Shown here: in pieces, positions 1 to 5,840 of the stretch
Layout of the letters: each line of letters starts with the position of its first letter
Position numbering within the stretch: the stretch's first letter is position 1
Assembly: GCA_964567515.1 (NCBI GenBank)
Contig: CAZMMW010000032.1
Span: 1-9,764, forward strand
Direction: 5' to 3'
DNA from: JBBIVB01 sp964567515
GTDB lineage: Bacteria; Patescibacteriota; Patescibacteriia; Veblenbacterales; UBA10138
Length of the DNA stretch: 9,764 nt
Notes under the pieces: generated by a model
What the model was told of the DNA's origin: nothing
Database searches by the model: none
Seen by the model: only the letters and a program-made list of their open reading frames with translations
Position numbers and translations under genes: made by a program

Positions 1-667
<667 letters not shown>

Positions 668-689
668 CAAGAACGAGTGTTCAAATTTT

Positions 690-803
690 ATGCAAAATAA
701 AAAAGGTGAAGGATTAAAACTTACTTTATTCTTTGTACTATTGTTGGTAGTGGTGGCTTTAGTATTTTATTTAACACCGTCTACCATAGCTGGGATTAAG
801 TAA
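690..803 (+). CDS. possible 37-residue single-pass membrane peptide in the 23S-5S spacer
   Basis: An ATG at 690 opens a 37-codon frame ending in TAA at 801-803. The product has a basic start (MQNKKGEGLK), about 19 hydrophobic residues (11-29, LTLFFVLLLVVVALVFYLT) and a short tail (PSTIAGIK), as expected of a single transmembrane helix with the N-terminus inside. The frame can be extended upstream to 591, but that part lies in 23S rRNA and is not credible. I see no Shine-Dalgarno sequence before 690; a purine-rich AAAAAAGGTGAAGGA at about 700-714 lies inside the frame with no start codon after it. The frame sits within the rRNA transcript, which is normally cut between 23S and 5S. A T-rich spacer can mimic a membrane helix, so this is a candidate only. 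Confidence 0.3.
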   Translation: MQNKKGEGLKLTLFFVLLLVVVALVFYLTPSTIAGIK

Positions 804-858
804 TTTATAAAACTAGCAAATTTAAGTTCTTTTATTAAGATAATAATTGTACGATTTA

Positions 859-981
859 CAACTCTGGTGCTTTAAGCAATGGGGCAACACCTCTTCCCAT
901 TCCGAACAGAGCCGTTAAGCCCATTAGCGCTGATGATACTCGGACATTAGTCCGTGGGAAAGTAAGCCAGCGCCAGAGTTG
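859..981 (+). rRNA. rrf: 5S ribosomal RNA
   Basis: The gene is recognised by the family's conserved segment CCATTCCGAACAGAG at about 897-911, followed by GTTAAGC and AGCGCTGATGATACT. The ends are set by the terminal helix: ACAACTCTGG at 858-867 is perfectly complementary to CCAGAGTTGT at 973-982. The mature ends may be one to three bases inside this helix, giving about 120 nt, the usual length. It follows 23S by about 190 nt and is probably processed from the same precursor. Confidence 0.95.
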
Positions 982-992
982 TGTACCGTATC

Positions 993-1036
993 AGTTAGCA
1001 GATGGAATCGTCAGGACATAAGTTTGCTGGTTTTTT
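993..1036 (+). terminator. weak terminator of the rRNA operon
   Basis: AGTTAGCA at 993-1000 can pair with TGCTGGTT at 1025-1032 (eight pairs, three of them G-U), and a run of six T follows at 1031-1036. The loop is long (24 nt), so this is a weak intrinsic terminator. It is the only candidate between 5S and the next gene; read-through from the rRNA operon into the endonuclease Q-like gene is possible. Confidence 0.4.
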
Positions 1037-1060
1037 ATTTATGCTAAACTTACTTTTAGT

Positions 1061-2383
1061 ATGCGTATATATGCTGATATACATATCCATTCCAAATATT
1101 CACGCGCCTGTTCACCGCAGCTGACTTTAGAGAATATAGATTTATGGTGCAGGATTAAGGGCATAGAATTGGTTAATTGTGCTGATTTTACTCATCCTAA
1201 ATGGTTTGAGGAAATTAAAGCTAAGTTGGAGCCGGAAGGCAATGGTTTATATCGTTTAAAAGCACATTTACGGATTAAAGATCTCCGTTTTAAGGAAATG
1301 GAATTGGCGCCAGTTCATTTTATAATAGGTACTGAAGTAGCTTGTATCTATTCTCACGCTGGTAATACCAGAAGGGTGCATCATTGTATTTATTCTCCCT
1401 CTTTGGAGACAGCAGAAAAAATTAGTCAAAAATTAATAGAACGAGGGGGCAAGTTAAAAGCCGATGGTCGACCGATTTTAAGCATGTCTTCACAGGATTT
1501 ATTAAAGTTGATTTTAGAAGTAGACGAACGTAATGTGTTGATCCCAGCTCATGTTTGGACCCCTTGGTTTGCTATTTTTGGTTCTAAATCTGGTTATAAC
1601 AGCGTAGAGGAATGTTTTGGTGATTTGACTAAACATATCTTTGCTTTAGAAACCGGACTTTCTTCTGACCCGCCTATGAATTGGCGTTTATCACAAAATG
1701 ATAGATATGCTTTAGTGTCGCATTCCGATGCTCATTCTTTGCCTAACATTGGTCGCGAAGCAGATTTTTTTGAAGGTAAAGAACTTTCTTATGATAATAT
1801 TATGCAGGCAATTAACCTTGCCAGCCCGGAAGCTATAAAACAAGGAAAAGACAAACACCTTCCTTTAAAATTAGCGGGTACTATAGAATTTTTTCCTGAC
1901 GAAGGTCGTTATCATTATGATGGACATCGTGAGTGTGGAATTAAGTTGAGTCCTACAGAAACCAAAAAACACAAAGGAATTTGTCCTAAGTGTGGTCGAG
2001 AATTAACTATTGGCGTGCTTTATCGAGTAGAGGAGTTGGCAGATAGAGTGAAAGACACTAAATTAGAAGCCGCTCCTTGTTTTATTAGTTTGATTGAACT
2101 TGATAAGGTAATAGCTCAAGCTCAAGGTGTAAAAGGTAGACAGACCAAAGCAGTGGAAACTGATTATTGGAATTTAGTTTCTGCCGGACAAGGCGAACTA
2201 CCGGTTTTATTGGATATGTCAGAGAAAAACTTAGCCAAAATTAGCCACGAAAATACAGTAGAAGCTATTAGACGGTTGCGAAGAGGACGAGTTTTTATTG
2301 AACCGGGATATGATGGCGTTTATGGTGTCGTTAATATTTTTAGTGAACAAGAAAAATTAAAACCCCAGGCCAGTTTGTTTTGA
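1061..2383 (+). CDS. endonuclease Q-like PHP-domain DNA repair nuclease
   Basis: The 440-residue protein resembles endonuclease Q, which cuts DNA 5' of deaminated bases (uracil, hypoxanthine) and abasic sites; members are often mislabelled as UvrD-like helicases, but no helicase motif is present here. It starts with the PHP metal-binding signature ADIHIHSKYSRA (residues 5-16, ligands H8 and H10). Further candidate ligands are D42 and H45 (CADFTHP), E92, H107/H108, H164 and the SHSDAHS motif (D223, H225). A zinc-binding element follows, with C292, C308 and C311 (ICPKCG) plus a possible histidine ligand. The length is typical or slightly long for the family. The last five residues are QASLF, which match the bacterial sliding-clamp-binding consensus QxxLF; the archaeal enzyme is known to work with PCNA. 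The ATG at 1061 fits because the PHP motif begins at once; no Shine-Dalgarno sequence precedes it. The gene stands alone on the + strand between the rRNA genes and a strong terminator. Family assignment is from motif recognition, not alignment. Confidence 0.85.
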   Translation: MRIYADIHIHSKYSRACSPQLTLENIDLWCRIKGIELVNCADFTHPKWFEEIKAKLEPEGNGLYRLKAHLRIKDLRFKEMELAPVHFIIGTEVACIYSHAGNTRRVHHCIYSPSLETAEKISQKLIERGGKLKADGRPILSMSSQDLLKLILEVDERNVLIPAHVWTPWFAIFGSKSGYNSVEECFGDLTKHIFALETGLSSDPPMNWRLSQNDRYALVSHSDAHSLPNIGREADFFEGKELSYDNIMQAINLASPEAIKQGKDKHLPLKLAGTIEFFPDEGRYHYDGHRECGIKLSPTETKKHKGICPKCGRELTIGVLYRVEELADRVKDTKLEAAPCFISLIELDKVIAQAQGVKGRQTKAVETDYWNLVSAGQGELPVLLDMSEKNLAKISHENTVEAIRRLRRGRVFIEPGYDGVYGVVNIFSEQEKLKPQASLF

Positions 2384-2407
2384 TATTCAGTTAATAAACT
2401 TAAAACC

Positions 2408-2438
2408 AAAACCCCTCCGTTGAACAACGGGGGGTTTT
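2408..2438. terminator. bidirectional intrinsic terminator
   Basis: AAAACCCCTCCGTT and AACGGGGGGTTTT form a long, GC-rich hairpin with a four-base loop. On the + strand it ends in TTTTG 25 nt after the stop of the endonuclease Q-like gene. On the - strand the 3' side runs into TTTTGGTTTTAAG, a better T tract, so it can also stop transcription of the small basic gene at 2474-2539. It insulates two convergent genes. Confidence 0.85.
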
Positions 2439-2444
2439 GTAGTT

Positions 2445-2462
2445 CCTTCAGAATTCTGAAGG
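2445..2462. repeat. 18-bp perfect palindrome
   Basis: CCTTCAGAATTCTGAAGG is perfectly self-complementary. It lies between the terminator at 2408-2438 and the hairpin at 2465-2489, within the short gap separating two convergent genes. As RNA it would form a seven-pair stem with an AATT loop. It may add to transcript 3'-end stability or be a protein-binding site; nothing in the sequence decides which. Confidence 0.6.
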
Positions 2463-2464
2463 GA

Positions 2465-2489
2465 CAAGAAGCGCTAGCGGCGCTTCTTG
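2465..2489 (-). terminator. hairpin spanning the stop codon of the 21-residue gene
   Basis: A perfect 10-pair inverted repeat (CAAGAAGCGC with GCGCTTCTTG, five-base loop) covers the last codons and the TAG of the small basic gene on the - strand; the stop codon lies at the loop edge. There is no T run straight after it, so it is not a classical terminator by itself. It may protect the 3' end, while the terminator at 2408-2438 stops transcription. Confidence 0.5.
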
Positions 2490-2539
2490 CCACCCTTCTT
2501 TGCCTTTGATTTCTTAGCTACCTTCTTCTTTTTGGCCAT
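2474..2539 (-). CDS. 21-residue lysine/arginine-rich microprotein
   Basis: A short frame from ATG (2539) to TAG (2474) encodes a 21-residue peptide starting MAKKKKVAKKSKAKK and ending GGKKRR. Twelve of the 21 residues are Lys or Arg and there is no acidic residue, like the disordered tails of histone H1-like or ribosomal proteins. The case for a real gene rests on its signals. The sequence AAGGAGGTGA, a near-complete complement of the 16S 3' end, lies five bases before the ATG and is the strongest ribosome binding site in the window. A good promoter lies about 110 nt upstream (2649-2677), and structured 3' sequences and a terminator follow. Nucleic-acid or ribosome binding is inferred from charge only; I do not recognise a named family. 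It is below the length cut-off of most gene finders. Confidence 0.7.
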   Translation of the reverse strand: MAKKKKVAKKSKAKKGGKKRR

Positions 2540-2541
2540 TC

Positions 2542-2555
2542 GTCTCACCTCCTTC
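2542..2555 (-). promoter_or_regulatory. very strong Shine-Dalgarno sequence of the 21-residue gene
   Basis: On the - strand, AAGGAGGTGA is followed by GACGA and the ATG at 2539. This matches the 16S anti-Shine-Dalgarno core over about ten bases at good spacing. Most other genes in the window have a weak site or none, so the contrast supports strong translation of this tiny gene. Confidence 0.75.
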
Positions 2556-2636
2556 CTTTTACCAACATGTGGGTTTGAGTGTTTTTGAAATCCATTTAGT
2601 AATTATTCTCTCCAACCGACAAGCGTGGGTGCTTAG

Positions 2637-2666
2637 TTGATACTAGTAAGTATAAAGGTGTATCAA
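2637..2666. repeat. inverted repeat TTGATAC-N16-GTATCAA over the microprotein promoter
   Basis: Perfect 7-bp arms lie at 2637-2643 and 2660-2666 and flank the -10 box and the probable start site. The position fits an operator for a dimeric regulator. The arms are short and the region is AT-rich, so chance is possible. Confidence 0.35.
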
Positions 2667-2677
2667 TACAATCGCAA
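2649..2677 (-). promoter_or_regulatory. sigma-70-type promoter of the 21-residue gene
   Basis: On the - strand, TTGCGA (-35, 2672-2677) and TATACT (-10, 2649-2654) are separated by exactly 17 bases. Transcription would start near 2642, giving a leader of about 100 nt before the ATG at 2539. A 7-bp inverted repeat at 2637-2666 overlaps the -10 region. No other gene on this strand lies between, so the promoter is assigned to the microprotein. Confidence 0.55.
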
Positions 2678-2783
2678 GGCTGTGGAAAACCTTTTTGAAA
2701 ATTTTTATTGGTCAGTTGTAAAATTTTTATAGGCTATTAGATAAAATTAAAAAATAAAATTTATAGAGTGAGAGAAAATAAAC

Positions 2784-2810
2784 AAAAAAAGAATCGTTGG
2801 TTAAGACGAT
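2784..2810 (-). terminator. possible intrinsic terminator on the - strand
   Basis: ATCGT and ACGAT (2793-2797 and 2806-2810) form a five-pair stem with an eight-base loop. On the - strand it is followed, after two bases, by seven T (2784-2790). The stem is short. It could end the unfamiliar gene cluster to its right, or an unrecognised small RNA. Confidence 0.35.
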
Positions 2811-2990
2811 CTAATAATTTTTAATTCAGGTTTTGTTTTTAATTAAAATAAGATCATTCGCTTTTATAAAAATATTTATCTACTACACAAATTTTAAACA
2901 AACAAAGCGGCTAATTGGAAAAAGTCAGAACTTATTTTGAACAAAATCCCGACTGATTGCCGCGCTTCGTGCGGTATAATTAAAACTGAA

Positions 2991-3002
2991 CCGCTCGGGC
3001 GG
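2991..3002 (-). terminator. GC hairpin followed by T-rich DNA, possible end of the accessory cluster
   Basis: CCGC-TCGG-GCGG forms a tight four-pair stem with a tetraloop; on the - strand the sequence after it is TTCAGTTTTAATTATA. It lies about 70 nt after the stop of the split gene. A second GC hairpin (2960-2974) is next to it. The T tract is interrupted, so termination is uncertain. Confidence 0.35.
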
Positions 3003-3069
3003 GCAAAAAGAAGGGGGTTTGAGGGGAAGGAATTTTTATCCACCCTCACTTTCGCCGCCACCTAATAAA

Positions 3070-3483
3070 TTATTCTTCTCCTTTTCTTTTTAATAAATTA
3101 ATAAAATCATAATGCACAAAATGTACCTTATACCTCTTATCAATTTTTTCTTTAATAATCTCCAAAACCTCATCCATTTTTTCTAATAACTGAGCTGCCT
3201 TATACAATTCTATTGTCGCCGTGTATTCACCAACTTTATCCCCACGAATCAAGTAATCCAAATTATGCTTATAAATCTTTTCTATATAAGGTTTGCACAA
3301 ATTGTATATTTCTTCCTCTTTGGACGATAATTTATATTCTGATCTGTTCTTATTTGAAAGTTTAAAATCTTTTTTATAGACTAAAAACCGTGTTAATTCT
3401 AGTATTTGTCCAATCCTATCCATTTTATTAAGCTCGTCTATTATATAGACAAACCTTTTTTGTTTTATCGGCAAATGCACCAT
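3070..3483 (-). CDS. C-terminal part of a frameshifted protein of unknown function
   Basis: I do not recognise this protein. The frame is open from an ATG at 3483 to TAA at 3070 (137 residues). It is rich in Lys, Glu, Leu and Ile and looks helical (for example EEEIYNLCKPYIEKIYKHN and ELYKAAQLLEKMDEVLEII). Its first 56 bases overlap, one frame off, the end of the upstream frame at 3428-3781. The ATG has no good ribosome binding site. If one A is removed from the run of six at 3456-3461, the two frames join without a stop into one protein of about 236 residues, with the junction reading TKRFVYIIDELNKMD. It is therefore most likely the second half of one gene, broken by a one-base insertion, a sequencing error, or joined by +1 frameshifting. 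An independent, translationally coupled gene is the less likely alternative. Confidence 0.5.
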   Translation of the reverse strand: MVHLPIKQKRFVYIIDELNKMDRIGQILELTRFLVYKKDFKLSNKNRSEYKLSSKEEEIYNLCKPYIEKIYKHNLDYLIRGDKVGEYTATIELYKAAQLLEKMDEVLEIIKEKIDKRYKVHFVHYDFINLLKRKGEE

Positions 3484-3781
3484 TTTTTAGATCTCTTTCA
3501 ACGTTATTAATTAATCCAGCAAAAGAAAACTGTTTTTTAAAATCATATCCTTTTAAACCATCTTCTCCTCCCGCTTTGGAAAGGATGTCATTAAAAACTA
3601 GTTCGTCGTCAATCACTATGGGAATTGCTTGTTTGTTTTTAAGATCACAAAACTTGAAATATGCATCATCAAAATCCATATCTAGTTCCTCTTCAATTAT
3701 TTCATCATGCGCAGCCTTTCTTATTAATGAGGCCTTGTACTCTAGATTGCCGGATTCTTCTCGATGTATTAAAATGTCCAA
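3428..3781 (-). CDS. N-terminal part of a frameshifted protein of unknown function
   Basis: I do not recognise this protein. The frame of 117 residues starts at a TTG (3781) and overlaps the 3' end of the methyltransferase-like gene by 13 nt; GAGGAT ten bases upstream supports that start. The protein is acidic in its first half (HDEIIEEELDMDFDDAYF, near residues 25-42). The last residues after the A run (VCLYNRRA) do not look like part of a fold and are probably read out of frame. The true continuation is the frame at 3070-3483. Position and strand fit an operon with the two genes before it (4718 to 3769). Confidence 0.5.
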   Translation of the reverse strand: MDILIHREESGNLEYKASLIRKAAHDEIIEEELDMDFDDAYFKFCDLKNKQAIPIVIDDELVFNDILSKAGGEDGLKGYDFKKQFSFAGLINNVERDLKNGAFADKTKKVCLYNRRA

Positions 3782-4404
3782 TTTTTTGTATCCTCATCCG
3801 GTTTTATTTTTTTAAAAACGACACAATCATCACCCATGAGATCTTTTTCATAATTCTTTTCGGCATAGTGAACCACTTCGAATCCAACAAATCGTAAAAA
3901 ATTTGATAATTCTCCTTTAGCAAATTTCCTCATTAATTCAGGTGAGGAATAACTATGAATAGAAAAACCGTTTTCCTTTGTTGTATTAGCAAGCACAGAC
4001 AAGACGTCTGCTAAACAATCTTCAAGGGGTCTTTTATCATCGCTATCAGAAAAACGTGTAAATCCAATTTCTCCAGAACCATCCTCGAGTGCCCACTGAC
4101 TATAGCTTATGTCTGCTTTAAACGGTATTAATTTTTTATGTTCTTTAAGATTTATTCCTTCTTGAGGGTGACCTTCGCCAGTATCATGTCCAGCGTCGAA
4201 GTCACGAGCTTCACTGTCCCCTAATGCAAAAGCAGTTGCAGAAAGTCGTTTTCCACCGATTTCATAAATTCTTTTTCCTTTAAGCGGTTGTAGGTTTTTA
4301 ATATATTCTGCAATTTTATCTAATCTTGGATATTCATCTTTTATAGATTTAAATTCGTTCAGCTGATTTAAATGAGTTTTTTCTAAGCTTGTTGCCAAAA
4401 ACAT
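3769..4404 (-). CDS. divergent class I SAM-dependent methyltransferase-like protein
   Basis: The 211-residue protein has the outline of a Rossmann-fold methyltransferase. A helix-rich start is followed by a motif I-like strand and loop, RIYEIGGKR (45-53), then FDAG (69-72), whose D70 is placed like the acidic residue after strand 2. The C-terminal third (SIHSYSSPELMRKF, then FLRFVGFEVVHYAEK and DDCVVFKK) matches the last strands of that fold. Motif I lacks the usual GxGxG, so SAM binding is doubtful and substrate cannot be told. The ATG at 4404 is chosen because it overlaps the previous stop as TGATG, with AGAGGGGATGG upstream; a TTG at 4407 would add one residue. It is the middle gene of a three-gene cluster. 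Fold assignment is moderate; function is unknown. Confidence 0.6.
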   Translation of the reverse strand: MFLATSLEKTHLNQLNEFKSIKDEYPRLDKIAEYIKNLQPLKGKRIYEIGGKRLSATAFALGDSEARDFDAGHDTGEGHPQEGINLKEHKKLIPFKADISYSQWALEDGSGEIGFTRFSDSDDKRPLEDCLADVLSVLANTTKENGFSIHSYSSPELMRKFAKGELSNFLRFVGFEVVHYAEKNYEKDLMGDDCVVFKKIKPDEDTKNWTF

Positions 4405-4718
4405 CAAAAAACCATCCCCTCTGTAAGGGCCTCTTCGACTTTCGCACTTGATACCCTCATGGATTTTTTTCCAACGTAATCTGATATGTAAGATTCTTGT
4501 ATTCTGTTACAATTTTTATCAAAAACTGGCATATTGCCAATCTTGTACATCGAGTTGGGAAATAATATTTCAGACAATAATTCAAATTTTTTCGATATAG
4601 GTATTTCCTTCTCTAATTGTTCTACTGCTTTTTCATAATATTCACTTCTAACCTCGTCATTGTGAATTTCTTGCTTTTCTTCTGGGGAAATATTAAATTG
4701 TTCTTTTTCCTTTGACAT
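4404..4718 (-). CDS. acidic hypothetical protein, first gene of the accessory cluster
   Basis: I do not recognise this 104-residue protein. Its first 40 residues are highly charged and glutamate-rich (FNISPEEKQEIHNDEVRSEY) and probably helical. The middle (about 47-70, LLSEILFPNSMYKIGNMPVF) is more hydrophobic and may form a small fold with two cysteine-free strands. No signal peptide or membrane segment is seen. The ATG at 4718 has AGGAAA about eight bases upstream. Its TGA overlaps the ATG of the methyltransferase-like gene by one base (TGATG), so the two are translationally coupled and likely act together. It starts 28 nt after the XRE remnant. Confidence 0.6.
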   Translation of the reverse strand: MSKEKEQFNISPEEKQEIHNDEVRSEYYEKAVEQLEKEIPISKKFELLSEILFPNSMYKIGNMPVFDKNCNRIQESYISDYVGKKSMRVSSAKVEEALTEGMVF

Positions 4719-4746
4719 ATTTATTTCCTAAATTATCTGCTATAAT

Positions 4747-4863
4747 TCATTTCAATTTTTTTACAACAATCATTATTAACTCATTAATACTCACCTCAAG
4801 CGCTTTCGCAATTTTCTTGAGCGTATCAAGCGTTGGATTCTGGTTTTTACCAGCTTCAATTTT
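4747..4863 (-). pseudogene. truncated XRE-family helix-turn-helix regulator (C-terminal remnant)
   Basis: A frame of 38 codons ending in TGA (4747) encodes KIEAGKNQNPTLDTLKKIAK followed by ALEVSINELI, a clear match to the second half of an HTH_3/Cro-CI domain: the end of the recognition helix and the two helices after it. The first half is missing. The remnant begins at the last base of the CCA end of tRNA-Ala, with no start codon in between, so it is not expressed as a regulator. The frame stays open into the tRNA gene, where it reads LARST just before KIEAG, close to the XRE consensus; this may be chance. It probably marks the edge of DNA inserted at, or rearranged next to, the tRNA 3' end. 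Confidence 0.75.
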
Positions 4864-4936
4864 GGTGGACCGTGCGAGAATCGAACTCGCGCCTCTCGGA
4901 TGCAAACCGAGTGCACTACCATTATGCTAACGGCCC
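4863..4936 (-). tRNA. tRNA-Ala(TGC)
   Basis: On the - strand the gene begins GGGCCGTTAGCATAATGG and ends with GTTCGATTCTCGC, then ACGGTCC, the discriminator A and an encoded CCA. The anticodon stem CTCGG/CCGAG carries loop TTTGCAT, so the anticodon is TGC. The G3-U70 pair in the acceptor stem, the identity element of alanine tRNA, is present. It is the last RNA gene of the rplS cluster and lies 24 nt after the small membrane protein gene. Its 3' end abuts the XRE remnant. Confidence 0.96.
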
Positions 4937-4960
4937 TTAGCAGGTAAGTTTGATTGAAAT

Positions 4961-5221
4961 CTATGATTCTGGAGTGAAACCTCTAAACATGGGGCTAGTT
5001 AATCTAGCAAATAATGGTTGCCACAATCCAGTCGTGATCCCGAACCCTAAAATAATTATCAAAATACCTAGTAACTTCCAAAATATACGGCTACCGCCCT
5101 CAGTACCTAAGTGTTCTTCGGCCCAAGGTACGCGACCAAAATTGTTAACTATCCAATCTGCTTTCCAAACACAAAGAAAACCGATCCCCACTATAAATAA
5201 TCCTAAAAGTATATTACCCAT
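4961..5221 (-). CDS. small two-helix membrane protein
   Basis: From the ATG at 5221 the product has 86 residues. Two hydrophobic helices (about 3-19, NILLGLFIVGIGFLCVW, and about 49-66, KLLGILIIILGFGITTGL) flank a soluble loop reading NNFGRVPWAEEHLGTEGGSR. I recall similar short proteins with a GR-PWAE-HLG-GGSR loop in Patescibacteria genomes, with no known function. The conserved-looking GGSR and the Trp residues lie at the membrane edge. A TTG at 5254 would add 11 residues; neither start has a clear Shine-Dalgarno sequence, and the ATG sits directly before the first helix. The gene lies between tRNA-Val and tRNA-Ala on the same strand and is probably on the same transcript. Confidence 0.7.
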   Translation of the reverse strand: MGNILLGLFIVGIGFLCVWKADWIVNNFGRVPWAEEHLGTEGGSRIFWKLLGILIIILGFGITTGLWQPLFARLTSPMFRGFTPES

Positions 5222-5294
5222 ATTAGGAATTAAATTAGAAATTAAAAGCTGCAAATAAATTTATATTTTTCATTTTAATTTTAAATTTATTTCT

Positions 5295-5371
5295 TGGTGG
5301 ACGCTATAGGACTTGAACCTATGACCTTCTGCGTGTAAAGCAGACGCTCTAACCAGCTGAGCTAAGCGTCC
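5295..5371 (-). tRNA. tRNA-Val(TAC)
   Basis: On the - strand it begins GGACGCTTAGCTCAGCTGG and ends with GGTTCAAGTCC, then AGCGTCC, A and encoded CCA. The anticodon stem TCTGC/GCAGA holds loop TTTACAC, giving anticodon TAC (valine). Cloverleaf arms are complete. It starts four bases after the end of tRNA-Leu. Confidence 0.96.
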
Positions 5372-5375
5372 TCGC

Positions 5376-5462
5376 TGGTGCGCGGGAGAGGACTCGAACC
5401 TCCAATCCCTTGCGGGAACCAGCACCTCAAGCTGGCGCGTATACCAGTTCCGCCACCCGCGC
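5376..5462 (-). tRNA. tRNA-Leu(GAG)
   Basis: On the - strand it begins GCGCGGGTGGCGGAACTGG and ends with GGTTCGAGTCC, then the acceptor strand CCCGCGC, A and encoded CCA. Anticodon stem CCAGC/GCTGG holds loop TTGAGGT, so the anticodon is GAG (leucine). The long variable arm (TTCCCGCAAGGGATT, with the stem CCC/GGG) is typical of class II leucine tRNA. It starts only 10 nt after the rplS stop codon, so the mRNA end must be made by tRNA 5' processing. Confidence 0.96.
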
Positions 5463-5472
5463 CGGGTTTATA

Positions 5473-5811
5473 TTATTTAGTTTTTTCTCTTAATTTTTTA
5501 TTATAGTTTTTCAAATAAGAGAGCTGTGCCTTATTGACCTGATACTCTTTGACCACTTCAATTTTAGTAATAGTAGGAGAAGATAGAGGAAATATTTTTT
5601 CTACTCCTATCCCATTTGATATTTTTCTAACAGTGATAGTGGCATTAACGCCTTGTCCGCCACGGCGGCCAATAATAATGCCCTCAAAGATTTGGATACG
5701 TTCTTTTTCCTCGCCCTTGGCATTCAATTCTTTAATTTTTTGGTGCACTTTAACCAATAACCCCGATTTGATAACTGAAGCTTGATTGGTTGATTTAGCT
5801 TCTTCGTTCAT
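5473..5811 (-). CDS. rplS: 50S ribosomal protein bL19
   Basis: bL19 sits at the subunit interface of the large subunit. From the ATG at 5811 the product has 112 residues, near the family's usual 115. Family signatures are clear: SGLLVKVHQKIKE (16-28), RIQIFEGIIIGRRGGQGVNA (38-57) with the IF-EG-II-R-G-G core, TITVRKISNGIGVEKIFPL (58-76), and the basic end AQLSYLKNYNKKLREK. A TTG at 5820 would add three residues (MYL) and is less likely. No Shine-Dalgarno sequence is seen. The usual trmD-rimM neighbours are absent; instead gmk is upstream and two tRNA genes follow directly. Its own promoter (5869-5897) and a leader of about 50 nt with a hairpin precede it. Confidence 0.95.
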   Translation of the reverse strand: MNEEAKSTNQASVIKSGLLVKVHQKIKELNAKGEEKERIQIFEGIIIGRRGGQGVNATITVRKISNGIGVEKIFPLSSPTITKIEVVKEYQVNKAQLSYLKNYNKKLREKTK

Positions 5812-5840
5812 AAGATACAAGCTGATTTAATAATTAATGT

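Larger units (their letters stand above)
2678..3069. other. AT-rich non-coding stretch
   Basis: No credible gene is seen on either strand. Most of it is extremely AT-rich with A and T runs. It contains a hairpin with a T tract on the - strand (2784-2810) and a locally GC-richer patch at about 2950-3060 with two small GC hairpins (2960-2974 and 2991-3002). It separates the split gene at 3070-3781 from the microprotein promoter. It could hold a small RNA or be decayed insertion DNA; the sequence does not decide. Confidence 0.6.

Noticed and set aside
1024..1060. Dedicated promoter for the endonuclease Q-like gene
   Set aside because: TATGCT at about 1039-1044 resembles a -10 box but has no acceptable -35, so it was not listed.
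3576..3897. Two overlapping + strand frames of about 78 codons
   Set aside because: They are antisense to the split gene and the methyltransferase-like gene and show serine- or proline-rich, non-protein-like composition.
2560..4862. Second copy of the tRNA-Ala 3' end as an attachment-site repeat
   Set aside because: I looked for repeats of the tRNA 3' sequence across the accessory cluster and saw none, and no integrase gene is present, so a bounded integrative element cannot be claimed.
4712..5258. Two + strand frames of 72 and 102 codons
   Set aside because: They run antisense through the XRE remnant, tRNA-Ala and the membrane protein gene, all of which have clear signatures on the other strand.
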